Source: CAVVZJ01 sp963752755 (GTDB lineage Bacteria; Planctomycetota; Planctomycetia; Isosphaerales; Isosphaeraceae). Taken from it: DNA of 64,000 nucleotides. Under the pieces are notes generated by a model. The model saw only the letters and a list, made by a program, of their open reading frames with translations, was not told where the DNA came from and did not search any database. Location of the stretch: NCBI GenBank assembly GCA_963752755.1, contig CAVVZJ010000001.1, forward strand, positions 372,001 through 436,000, written 5' to 3'. The translations under genes were made by a program, and so were the position numbers. This document shows positions 29,935 through 40,829 of this stretch, one piece after another. The first letter of the stretch is position 1. Every line of letters begins with the position of its first letter.

Positions 29935-31132
29935 ATGGCGAAGGCGGATTCCGAGCAACCGGACCGCGACCCGCAATGGGTCGATCAGGTTCGCCGGGCC
30001 CTCGTCGCCTGGTATGACCAGGGGCATCGCGACCTTCCCTGGCGTCGCGACCGCGACCCCTACCGGATCCTCGTCTCCGAGATGATGCTCGTGCAGACGA
30101 CCGTGGCGGCCGTGATCCCCTACTTCGCCCGCTTCCTCGAACGGTTCCCGACCGTCGTCGCCCTGGCCGAGGCCGACGAGACGGAGGTGCTCAAGGCGTG
30201 GGAAGGACTCGGCTACTACCGACGCGCCCGCCAGCTCCACGACGCCGCGAAGGCGGTCGTCGGCCGACACGCCGGCACCTTCCCCGACGATCCGGAGGCG
30301 GTCCGGGCCTTGCCGGGCGTCGGACGCTACATCGCCGGCGCGATCCTCTCGTTCGCCTTCGATCAGCCGGCGCCGATCGTCGAGGCGAATACCCAGCGCG
30401 TCCTCGCCCGTTTGCTCGCCTGGCCCGAGGAGCTGACGAGGTCGGCCTCTCAGAAGCGGCTCTGGGAGGCCGCCGAGCGGCTCGTGCCGGACGAGGGAGC
30501 CGGTCGGTTCAACCAGGCGCTCATGGAGCTGGGGGCCACCGTCTGCAATGTCCGCCAGCCCGCTTGCCTGATCTGCCCCGTGGCCGCATCTTGCCGGGCT
30601 CGCGAGCGGGGTCGGCAGGACGACCTCCCGGTGAAGGTCGCCAAGGCGCCGCCGCGCGCGGTGGCCGAGGCGTGTGCCCTGGTCGTCCGCGACGGTCGGT
30701 TGCTGGTGGTCCGTCGCGGCCCCGGCCGGCTCTGGGAGGGCTTCTGGGAGTTCCCGACCGTCCACGTCTCCGGCGCCGATCCGGCCGGCCGTGCGTTCGG
30801 GGACGAGACGGTCGATCTGGCCGAGGGCGTCCGCCGTCTGACGGGCGTCCGGGTCCGTTCCGGTCCGGAGTTGAAGGCGATCCGCTTCGGCGTCACAACC
30901 CACCGCGTCCAGCTCGCCGCCCACGCCGCAGCCGACCTCGGCGGCGAGCCGACCCCCGGACCCGGCCTGGTCGAGGCCCGCTGGGTCGAGCCGCCCGCGC
31001 CTCGATGCCCTGACCCTCGGCTCGGCCAGCCGGCGACTGGCCGCCTGGGTCCGCGAGCCGGCCCACTGGGAGCAAGTCACCGATCCGGGGCCGGTTGAGT
31101 CGCCGCGGAAGCGACGGTCGGGCCGGGATTGA
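29935..31132 (+). CDS. mutY: MutY-like A/G-specific adenine DNA glycosylase (one extra base in sequence)
   Basis: About 398 residues. The helix-hairpin-helix domain (LPGVGRYIAGAILSFAFD) and the iron-sulfur cluster cysteines C204, C211, C214 and C220 (C-x6-C-x2-C-x5-C) are intact. The catalytic Glu is likely Glu49 in SEMMLVQTTVAAVIPYF. The C-terminal MutT-like domain (ALVVRDGRLLVVRRGPGRLW, EGFWEFPTV) continues past an extra base near 31000 to TGA 31130-31132. Two departures from classical MutY are visible: VQTTVA where LQQTQVA is usual, and Glu150 in PIVEANTQRV where an Asp-Gly-Asn sequence is usual. It should remove adenine opposite 8-oxoguanine, but the variants make activity less certain. 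Confidence 0.85.
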
Positions 31133-31238
31133 GGCCCGCAGCGATCTTTTTCGCGACTCCGGTCGTACACGAGGAGGGTGTGCGGAGCACGACCGTTCCG
31201 ATTGGCCGATCAGCCCCGATTCGTATGCACGAGGATTC

Positions 31239-31267
31239 TTGCATCGGCCCCGGTCGTACTCTAGAAT
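31239..31267 (+). promoter_or_regulatory. Candidate clpX promoter
   Basis: TTGCAT (31239-31244) and TAGAAT (31262-31267) are 17 bases apart; the -10 matches 5 of 6 consensus positions, the -35 only the TTG. It implies a leader of about 300 bases. The remainder of 31133-31575 shows no gene; an upstream clpP is absent, so clpX is probably transcribed on its own. Confidence 0.4.
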
Positions 31268-31575
31268 GACTCAGTTGACGAGCGGCGAACCGAACACCCG
31301 AGCAACCCGAAGACAAACGTCGAGCCGGTCGGGCGGCCAGGCCCGCGGGATGGAGCCAACCGGCGGGGCAGACCGCCGTCAATGCGCCCTTTTCTCGCGG
31401 CCAGGAGCCGGGATCCCTCGCCGCTCTCCTCGTCTGGTTCGGCCGGTTGATCGATCGCCCCGGATCGCGTCGCGGCGCCTCGCTTCTCCGAACCGCCCGC
31501 CCGTCGCCAAGAGGCCGGGCCGGAGCCGGTCCCCTCGAAACACCCAACCTGTCGAAACCGACGAAAGGACAGTGT

Positions 31576-32937
<1,362 letters not shown>

Positions 32938-33319
32938 GCCGTTACATGAGGTTCCGCCTCCGGCAAATCGGGGCGCGAGGGTCCGGGCCACTTCCCCCGG
33001 CCTCTTCGCCCCGTTCTTCTTTCTCTGACCGAACTTCTGGCCGCTGACCGTGACAGCCCGGCCGTCCTCCACGACCGCGCGGCGGAACTTTTCAGAATCC
33101 GGGGCCGATCGTTCCGCGAACAACGCTTCTAACCTTTGTCGCCAAGTTGCACGGACCTGGCGACCCACCGACTCCCGAGGGCCAGGGGTCAAGAACATCC
33201 CCCCGTTCTGCCCCCACCTCTTGCCTATCGGGTTCGGCTCATCAGGCCCATCGTCCGGGATGGTTGATGCCCCGCACCCGGCGCTGCTGAAGCGCGACTG
33301 CCCCGCCCCGGGGGCCACG
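32938..33319. other. Intergenic region after clpX
   Basis: No convincing gene. A pyrimidine-rich tract at about 33010-33030 (ttcttctttctctg) follows clpX and may act in termination, but no clear hairpin was found. Nothing else supported. Confidence 0.35.
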
Positions 33320-34551
33320 ATGAAGTTGCAGACCCCGATTGCGCCGTCAATCGCCCTGTCTCTGGTTGCGCTCTGTGGGTTCGGGTTCTGGACCCTCTGG
33401 CCGGGGCCGTTCGCTCCCCACCCCGAGCCGGTCCGCCCCTGGGCCGCCAACGCGACCCCGACGGCTCCGCCCCCGGCCAACACCGAACCCGGGGTTGCCT
33501 ACGTCGGCGATGCCGTCTGCGCTCGCTGTCACGCCGAGATCGCCGCGACCTTCCGCCTGCACCCGATGGGACGCTCGGCGGCCCCCGCCGCCGAGGTCAA
33601 GCCCGAGGTCGTCGGCCCGATCTTCAACGCGGACAACCTGTCGTATGTGATCGAGCACCGCGGTGACCGGGTCTTCCACCAGGAGGTCCGTCCCGACGGC
33701 CAGGTTGTGGCCGAGGCCGAGGTCCGCTTCGCAATCGGCTCCGGAACCCGGGGCTTCTCACTCATCGTCGATCGCGGCGGTAGTTTCTACCAGTCGCCCA
33801 TCGCCTGGTACACCCAGGCCGATCGCTGGGATCTGGCCCCGAATTACCACCAGATCAACCGCCATTTTAACCGCCCGATCACCCGCGAATGCCTTTTTTG
33901 CCACGTCAATCAGGTCGAGCCCCACGGCGATCGGGAACTCGTGATCGACAGCCTGACGATCGGCTGTGAGCGTTGCCACGGCCCCGGCGCCTTGCACGCC
34001 GAACGTCCCGAACGGCTCGACGACGCCCCGCCTCGCATCGTCAACCCAGCCCTGCTCGAACCCTCCTTGCGGGAGGACGTCTGCAACCAGTGCCACCTTC
34101 AGGGGGTCGAGCGCACGAATCCCCCCGGCCGTTCGTCCTACGACTTCCGCCCCGGCCTGGCCCTGTCCGACTTCGTCCACATCGCCTTCGCCGGCGCCGA
34201 CCCGATGCGCGCCGGCAGGCGGTCGGGCACGTCGAGCAAATGCGCGAGAGCCGCTGCTACCTCGCCAGCGGCGGCCGGCTCGGCTGCACCTCCTGCCACG
34301 ACCCCCACCGGCGCCCCGAGCCCGCCGAGCGCGTCGCCTACTTCCGTGACCGCTGCCTCCGCTGCCACGCCGATCACGGCTGCTCCCTGCCCCCCACCCG
34401 CCGCCTCGCCACCCTCCCTGACGACGATTGCACCGCCTGCCACATGCCCCGCCGCTCGACCACCGACATCGACCACACCTCCCTCGTCGTCCACAGCCTC
34501 CCCCGCAACGCCGGCCCGTCGCCCCCATCCGTCCCCGACTCCCCACATTGA
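33320..34551 (+). CDS. Seven-haem c-type cytochrome (one-base deletion)
   Basis: About 410 residues from ATG 33320. The N-terminal segment IALSLVALCGFGFWTLWPGP is a signal/anchor. Seven C-x-x-C-H haem sites are visible: CARCH, CLFCH, CERCH, CNQCH, then, after a missing base near 34210, CTSCH, CLRCH and CTACH. Related planctomycete and acidobacterial proteins carry these sites in front of TPR repeats and are thought to act in periplasmic electron transfer; here the protein stops at 34551 with no repeats, shortly before the convergent aminotransferase. The substrate or partner is unknown. No maturation genes sit nearby. Confidence 0.8.
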
Positions 34552-34612
34552 TCGAACCTCGGAGCCGCCCGAGGATGGGGCTCGCAGAGCAACCCGACAA
34601 GGGCGGGAAAGC

Positions 34613-35727
34613 TCACGAGGCGAGCGAACGAAGCTCCATCAGGCCGCGATCGAGCGTGCGGTCATCGACCGCGTACGAGATCCGGAAGTGCGTGTCGCGA
34701 CGGCTGAAGACGTTGCCCGGGATGACGAGCAGGTTGCGCTGGATCGCCTCCGAGACGAACTCCGTGGCCGTGGCGTGGCGCTCGGGGATACGGGGGAAGG
34801 CATAGAACGCTCCGGTCGGCTGAGCCAGAGCATACAAGCCGTCGAGGGCCGAGACGACCCGATTGCGCTTGCGGCGGTAGGCGTCGGTCTGGCTCGACAG
34901 GTCCAGGTCGAGGGCGCCGACGACCGCCTTCTGCAAAAGGCTCGGGGCACAGACGTAGCTGAACTGCTGGAGCTTCGCCATCTCCTGGATCAATCGCGAC
35001 GGCCCGTGGGCATAGCCGAGCCGCCAGCCGGTCATGCCATAAGCCTTGCTGAACCCATCGACGACCAGCACGTCCTCGTTGAACTCGGCCGCCGAGGCGA
35101 ATGGGCCGTCGTAGCAGAAGCTCCGATAGACCTCGTCGCTGAGTAGCAGGACGTCCTTCCGCCGGCAGAGTTCCGCCAGGGCCCGCATCTCGTCGGCCGT
35201 CGCGACGACGCCCGTCGGGTTGTTTGGGCTGTTGACCAGCACGCACTTCGTCCGCGGCCCGATCGCCTCGGCCACCCGCTCGACCGGGATACGGAAGTCC
35301 GGATACGTGTCGATCAAAACCGGCTTGCCCCCCGCCAGGGCGACGAGGTTGTTGTACATCACGAAGTACGGATCAAACAGGATCACCTCATCGCCCGGAT
35401 CGACCACGCTGCACAACCCGAGCAGGAGCCCGCCGGAGGTCCCCGCGGTGACGATCACCTGGCGGTCGGCGTGTCCGTAGGCCGCATCGACGTGCCTCTG
35501 GATCTCGTCCCTCAGCTCGGGCAGGCCCATCGTGAGCGTGTAGCGGTTCGCCTCGGGTTGACGGATCGCCTCGACCGCCGCGCCTTGATCGACTCGGGGA
35601 CGTCGAAATCCGGCAAGCCGATCGAGAGGTTGATCGGGTCTTTCATCCGCTTGGAGAGGTCGAACGCCTTGCGGATGCCCGAGGCTTCGATGTGCCGCAT
35701 ACGTTCGGCGATCCAGGCTTCGTTCAC
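34613..35727 (-). CDS. Class I/II aminotransferase (one-base deletion)
   Basis: About 371 residues from GTG 35727 (GGAGC upstream); ATG 35700 is an alternative. The start reads RHIEASGIRKAFDLSKRMKD and PINLSIGLPDFDVPE. After restoring one G near 35580 the frame continues ANRYTLTMGLPELRDEIQRH, VNSPNNPTGVV and DEVYRSFCYDG; the pyridoxal phosphate lysine is in VVDGFSKAYGMTGWRLGY and an Arg for the substrate carboxylate is in HFRISYAVDD. It resembles aspartate/aromatic aminotransferases; the amino donor is not predictable. Convergent with the cytochrome, so a functional link is not implied. Confidence 0.9.
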
Positions 35728-35873
35728 GGCTCGGGGCTCCAGCGATACCGGTTCGGTTCAGTGTCGGGACGCGAGCCCCCATCCTACCCGCCACCCGTCT
35801 CTGGCGGGAGTCGCCGGCTAGAGCGGTTCCCGCATGCGTGGAGAGCCGGGCGGCTGGCTCACAGTTCTTGTGG

Positions 35874-35893
35874 CACAGCCGCCCCCGGCTGTG
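35874..35893. repeat. REP-like palindromic element B1
   Basis: CACAGCCG and CGGCTGTG enclose four C residues. This core matches element A and element B2. Confidence 0.55.
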
Positions 35894-36013
35894 ATCCTCG
35901 ACGGGATGGCCGACGGAAAAACGACCGTGGGTGTGGCCCACCGGCTCTCCGTGTCGTATCTTCCTCCCCGCCCGTCTGGAAACGGCGGCCCGCAGCTCTC
36001 CTCCACGAAGCAC

Positions 36014-36121
36014 GGATGCGGTCCGATTCGAGCCCGTCCGGTTGGGATCGCCGCCCCCGGCTGTCCCAACCGCACGACAGCCGGGGGCGGCTGTCCCACC
36101 AGGCCAAACCGGACCGCATCC
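36014..36121. repeat. REP-like palindromic element B2, nested hairpins
   Basis: An outer perfect 12-bp stem, GGATGCGGTCCG (36014-36025) with 36110-36121, encloses an inner stem formed by GCCGCCCCCGGCTGTC (about 36050-36065) and its complement (about 36076-36091). The right-hand core GACAGCCGGGGGCGGCTGTC is itself a palindrome of 8-bp arms. Confidence 0.6.
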
Positions 36122-36432
36122 GGGGTTCGTGGATCAGGCAACCCGGCTTTCGAAAACCGGACTTTGTGGATTGCGTTGAGATTGCGGCCTTTCTTTCGAT
36201 CGATAAGACGAATGCGCGGCCCTCGTGGCCGATCTCGGGCGTGCAGGCGGGCGGGTCTGGTGAATTTACGCGATTTCTGAACGAAGCCACCTGCCATTCT
36301 GGCAGTCGTTCCACCGGTCCAAAAGGAACCTTGAGACCCGCCGCTTCCCTGGTGTCGCGTTGCGGATCACGGCGGCCATCGCTTAGGCTAGGACTCCTCC
36401 CCGCCTCGACTTGGGATCGGACTGAAACATCC

Positions 36433-36993
36433 ATGCACCGGATCTTCCTCGGCCTGGCCGTCACCGACGGCACCCTGCTGTTCGTGACCTTCGCGCTCGG
36501 CCTGTTTGTGCCCTCGGGTCAGGGTGGGTTCGTTCACGACCTGCACTTCCTCGTCGCCTTGCTGACGATCGTGCTGACCTTGATGGTCCACGGAGTGGTT
36601 TATACGTACTTCCTCGGCACGGGCAAGTGGGTCAAGGAGGTGGTGCGGGTCTATCAGCTTCCCGACTGGGTGCAGGCCCAGGCGACACGGAACAAGCGGC
36701 GGGCCTTCCCGTTCGTGATCTGGGGGATGCTGCTGATCGGTGCGACCGCCTGGCTCGGCGCCGCGGCCGACACGATCCGCGGCTTCGGCGGCCTCTGGCA
36801 CCTGATCGCCGCGTCCACCACGATCGCCTTCACCCTCGGCGCGTTCGGGTTCGAATACGTTTCGATTGTCTCCCAGGCCCGCCTCTTGCTCGAAGTCAAG
36901 GACCAGGCCGATCGTCTCCGCCTCGCCCGCCTCGCCGCAACGGAGCCGCTCCCGACCGAGGGCCACCAGCCCGTTGGGAGGGAGGAACGATGA
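36433..36993 (+). CDS. Hypothetical four-helix membrane protein
   Basis: 186 residues from ATG 36433. Four hydrophobic segments are clear: LGLAVTDGTLLFVTFALGLF, DLHFLVALLTIVLTLMVHGV, AFPFVIWGMLLIGATAWLGA and LWHLIAASTTIAFTLGAFGF, with a polar loop FLGTGKWVKEVVRVYQLPDW between the second and third and histidines near the ends of the second and fourth. I do not recognise the family; histidines in membrane helices would allow haem binding but this is speculation. It precedes the MFS gene in the same direction. Confidence 0.7.
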   Translation: MHRIFLGLAVTDGTLLFVTFALGLFVPSGQGGFVHDLHFLVALLTIVLTLMVHGVVYTYFLGTGKWVKEVVRVYQLPDWVQAQATRNKRRAFPFVIWGMLLIGATAWLGAAADTIRGFGGLWHLIAASTTIAFTLGAFGFEYVSIVSQARLLLEVKDQADRLRLARLAATEPLPTEGHQPVGREER

Positions 36994-37020
36994 CCGATGC
37001 CGGATAGCCCATGATCGATG

Positions 37021-37056
37021 GTCGATGATCGATCCCTCCCGTCCTCGATCATCGAC
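37021..37056. repeat. gtcgatg-type intergenic hairpin
   Basis: GTCGATGATCGA (37021-37032) is exactly complementary to 37045-37056 with a 12-base loop. It is part of the ggtcgatggtc/gaccatcgacc intergenic repeat family also seen near 5550, 48660 and 51155. Confidence 0.5.
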
Positions 37057-37106
37057 TATTGCTCCTCTGTCCACGAATTCGAACCGTCCCGGAGCCTCAA
37101 CTGCTG

Positions 37107-38324
37107 ATGTCGCCGATCGTGGTTGTCGTCTTGATCGTGCTGGTGGACCTCATGGGGTTCACCATCGTGATGCCGCTCCTGCCCCGGTATGCCCAGCATT
37201 ACGGGTTCAGCGAAACGCAGATCGGCCTCCTGCTGGCGGCCTTCCCCATGTGCCAGCTCGTCGCCGGCCCGATCCTGGGTCGGCTCAGCGACCGCTTCGG
37301 CCGTCGGCCGGTGCTGGCCGTTAGCCAGGCGGGCACGGCCATTTCGTTTCTGGTCCTTGGCCTGACCCGCGACTTCACCCTCTTGCTCCTCGCCCGGATG
37401 CTCGACGGTGCCTCCGGCGGTAACATCCTGGTGGCACAGGCTTATATCGCCGACGTGACCAAACCGGAGGATCGCTCCAGGGGGCTCGGTCTGATTGGCG
37501 CGGCCTTTGGCGTCGGCTTCGTGCTGGGGCCGTTGCTGGCGGGTCTCCTGCTCCAGTTGCCGCTGACGGAGGACTGGCGGCTGCGGTTGCCGTTCCTCGT
37601 GGCGGCGGGCTTCTCGACGGTGGCCTGGGTCCTCGTGATGACGCACTTGCCCGAGTCGCGTTCGGCCGAGGCGCGGCAGAAGGCGCGGGTGTTGAGCTGG
37701 CGGGGCGTGGTTGATGTGATTTCCTCGCCGCGGGTTGGCCTGCTGGTGACGGTCGGAGCCTTGAACGTCCTGGCGTTCGCCTCGCTCGAAGGCACGTTCA
37801 GCCTTTACCTCGACGCGCGTCTCGGCTGGGACGAGACCCAGGCCGCCTTCGGCTTCGCCTTCCTCGGCCTGGTCAGCGCGCTGGTGCAAGGCGGCCTGAT
37901 CCGCCGGCTGGTGCCCCGGTTCGGCGAGCCGCGACTGATCCTGTTTGGCCTGGCGACGCTGGCCGTCGGCCTGGGAGCGCTGGCCCTGGTTGGCACCTGG
38001 GCGGGCTTGCTGGGCGCGGCCTTGCTCGTGGGGGTCGGCCAGGGCATGTCGAGCCCGACGGTTCTCGGCCTGCTCTCCCGCATCACCCCCGCCGACGAGC
38101 AAGGCGCCGTCTTCGGTACCCTGACCTCCGCCCAGACCCTGGCCCGGACGATCAACTACCTCGTCGCCAACCGCCTCCTCGGCCAGTTCGGCCCCGCCGC
38201 CCCCTTCTGGGAGGGTGCGACGATCGCGGCCGTCGCCCTCGCCCTCGCCGCGGGCACGATCTTCGGGATGGTGGGCCTGGAGTATGGAAAGAGGCAGGAG
38301 TCTCTCGCGGAGGCGCAGCACTGA
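37107..38324 (+). CDS. MFS efflux transporter (TCR/Tet type)
   Basis: 405 residues from ATG 37107 with about twelve membrane segments. The MFS loop 2-3 signature is GRLSDRFGRRPVL, with the duplicated-half equivalent GGLIRRLVPRFGEPRLI. FTIVMPLLPRYAQHYGFSET and ARMLDGASGGNILVAQAYIA DV (split here) match TetA/TCR drug-proton antiporters. Likely exports a small toxic compound or metabolite; the substrate cannot be predicted. The ATG lacks a strong ribosome site, GGAG being about 13 bases away; the upstream region contains the hairpin at 37021-37056. No TetR-type regulator is adjacent. Confidence 0.9.
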   Translation: MSPIVVVVLIVLVDLMGFTIVMPLLPRYAQHYGFSETQIGLLLAAFPMCQLVAGPILGRLSDRFGRRPVLAVSQAGTAISFLVLGLTRDFTLLLLARMLDGASGGNILVAQAYIADVTKPEDRSRGLGLIGAAFGVGFVLGPLLAGLLLQLPLTEDWRLRLPFLVAAGFSTVAWVLVMTHLPESRSAEARQKARVLSWRGVVDVISSPRVGLLVTVGALNVLAFASLEGTFSLYLDARLGWDETQAAFGFAFLGLVSALVQGGLIRRLVPRFGEPRLILFGLATLAVGLGALALVGTWAGLLGAALLVGVGQGMSSPTVLGLLSRITPADEQGAVFGTLTSAQTLARTINYLVANRLLGQFGPAAPFWEGATIAAVALALAAGTIFGMVGLEYGKRQESLAEAQH

Positions 38325-38374
38325 GACCAGACCGAAAAAGAGGCCAGCTCTGATGAGATCTCTCTACAGGAACG

Positions 38375-40817
38375 CTAACGTGCGACCTGGTCCGGAGTCC
38401 TGTTCTTCTCGGCTCTCTCGTCGGCCTCCCGCACGCCTCGGCGAGCGACCTCCTGATCCAGATACCCCCCCACCCTGGCCGGGTCAGTGAACGGGTATCT
38501 CGTGAGCACCGCCCTCACCGCGTCGGGCCTCCGGATCAGGATCGCAACGGCCTCCACCAGCGCTTCAGGCCGCTTCTGGAGCAGCATCGCGGCGGCGCCC
38601 GGGTAGCGGAAGATCGTCCGGTAGAGTCGCAAGGCGTCCGGGTCATCGAACCTCAACGGATCGATCGTTCCGGCATGCGATCGGGACCATTCCGCCACGA
38701 CCCGCGCCGCGCGACGGAGTCCTTCGGGGTCGTCGCGGGCCCAGTCGAAGATCGGCTCGTTGAGCGTGAGCGGTTTGGCTTTCGTCAGACCCTCGCCCCA
38801 GAAACGGGTCAGCGGGGGCAGGAAGCGTCGAACCCAATCGGGGGTCTTGGGCGTCTCGACCTGCTTCGGGGCTGGGGCGTCGGTGAGCAACTGCAAGGCC
38901 AGCGACCGCGAGGCCGCCTCCGGGCTCGCCACGGTCGCCACCCGGAGTCCGCCGAGCTGCCTCGGCTCGACCGCGAGGAACGGCCGCATCGCGTACAGGA
39001 GCCGCGTCTGGGCCAACGCCTTCGAGTCGTGGGTCAGGAGCCAGAGGAACGGGAAGGCGTCATCCGGCGCTCCGAGCACGATGTCCCCCCGCAGCATGCC
39101 GAGCGACTGCAATTCCTGAAACGTACTCGGTGCCGACAGCGCATTGGGGAAGCTGACATGAGCCTTCCGGGGCAATTCCCGGTTCAATTCGTCGATCACT
39201 TCCGGCGTGAAGGCGTCGTACCAGTACGACAGCTCGAACCCCTTTTCCCAGGCTCCCCGCGGACCGCCGATGATCGCGTTGTAATACGAGAGTTCGAACG
39301 GATGAATTCGGACCAGTTGCCAGGCTGCCGGTCCGAGCACGACCCCCGCCAGCACGCCCCGAAACCAGGTCGCCCGCGTTCCCCGACGCGCCAGCCAGGC
39401 TGCGCCGTCGGCCACCCAGACCGTCCCCCAGCCTGCCAGAGCGGCGAGGAAGAAGAACGTGGGCAGGAACAGTCGCACGCCGTCATGACCCGGCGTCTCG
39501 AACATCCGCAAGGCCGGCAAGGTCGCGAAGTGGACCAGGAAATAGAGCGGGAGCCGATCCGTCCGCAGCTTCGCAACTGCGAACGCCAGGCCCGCCACCG
39601 CCGCCGCCAGGATGCCGACGGGCACCGTGATCGCGAGCAGGACCCAGGCGTTGTGCCAGGGCAGACTGTACTCGTAGATCTGTCCAAAATAGAGAATTTG
39701 AATGTCCGGCAACGATCCACGTCGCGCCGCCGTGATGCTGTAATAATGGGCGAGCCTCGGCAACGCCTCCCGCCACCAGGCCGGGTTGCCCAGCCAGGCG
39801 ACGGCCGGGGCGAACGCCAGCACGGCGTGGAGCGTCTCCAGGCCCGGCCGCTCTCGTCCCCAGACCGAGCTTCTGGGGAAGACCCGACCGAGCAGGCGAC
39901 GCAGCAACCAGATCCCCAGCGGCACCAGGAGGATCGCGCCGGGCAGGACGCTCGCGGGGTGGTCGCGGAAGAGGTCCGTCCGCGACGGCCCGATCAACGG
40001 TTCGGCCACGCCCATCCGTCGCTGGATCTGGAAGTACGCCTCCGCGAGTCGCCGGACCTCCAGATAAGCAACTCCCAGCGGCACGAGCATCGCGCCGGTC
40101 GTTACCAGTCCATCGATCCAGGCGCCGTCTCGCCGGAAGCTCCGCCACAACCGGGTGGCGACGAGCCAGGCCAGGACCGGCAAGAGCACGATCACCGCCC
40201 CCAGCTTCTCGACGAACGCCAACCCGAGCAGCACCCCTACCAGCATCCGCCATCGCCGCGCGGACGGCTCGCGGACCCCTTTCCAGAAGGCCACGGCCGT
40301 CGCCGCCCAGAGCAGGAGACCGGGCGTGTCGGTGTCGATCAAATGGGCCTGACCGTAGAGCCGCGGCATCAGCAGCAACGACCCCGCCGCCACGCCCCCG
40401 ACCCACGCTCCGTATCGCCTCGCGAGGAAGCCGAAGAGGATCGTCAAGGTCAACGCGAACTCGATTACCGACGCCAGCCGACGCGCCGGGATGTCCTTCA
40501 TCCACCCGCCAAAGACCGCAAAAGTGAGCAGGTTCAACTGCCCGGCCAGGGGTGGGTGGAAGTTGATGCCGTGGCGGCCGTAGGGCCAGTAATAGAGGAG
40601 CGTGTCGGGTTCGAGCAGGGCTTGCAAATCCGACAGCGAACGAGGCGTGTCCCAGGTGCTCCCACCACTGGATCGAGAGTTGCTGGCTGTAGCGGTAGGC
40701 GGGCTCGTCGTAGGTCAGGCCGAAGTCGCCGGTGGTCGGAACCAGGGCGACGAGGGCGAGGACGAGGGCCAGGCCGCAGGCGAGCCACCAGCGGCGGCCG
40801 GTCAGAGGTTGCATCAT
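38375..40817 (-). CDS. GT39/ArnT-like polytopic membrane glycosyltransferase (one extra base)
   Basis: About 813 residues. The N-terminus is MMQPLTGRRWWLACGLALVL; the first periplasmic loop carries the acidic motif TYDEPAY typical of GT-C enzymes. After an extra base near 40650 the frame continues with LYYWPYGRHGINFHPPLAGQ and about ten further membrane segments, then a long soluble C-terminal part of about 300 residues (PFELSYYNAIIGGPRGAWEK, then a region rich in charged helices). GT39-like proteins transfer sugars from a polyprenyl-phosphate carrier to protein or lipid in the envelope. Substrate unknown. It heads, in reading direction, the last of three consecutive GT-C genes on this strand. 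Confidence 0.82.
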
Positions 40818-40829
40818 CGCGGGTCGGGC

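Larger units (their letters stand above)
35728..36432. other. Long intergenic region with palindromic repeats
   Basis: 705 bases between divergent genes without a convincing gene. It holds REP-like elements B1 and B2 (separate entries). The segment 36150-36240 is slightly AT-richer. A promoter for the downstream gene probably lies at 36340-36420 but none can be assigned. Confidence 0.4.
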
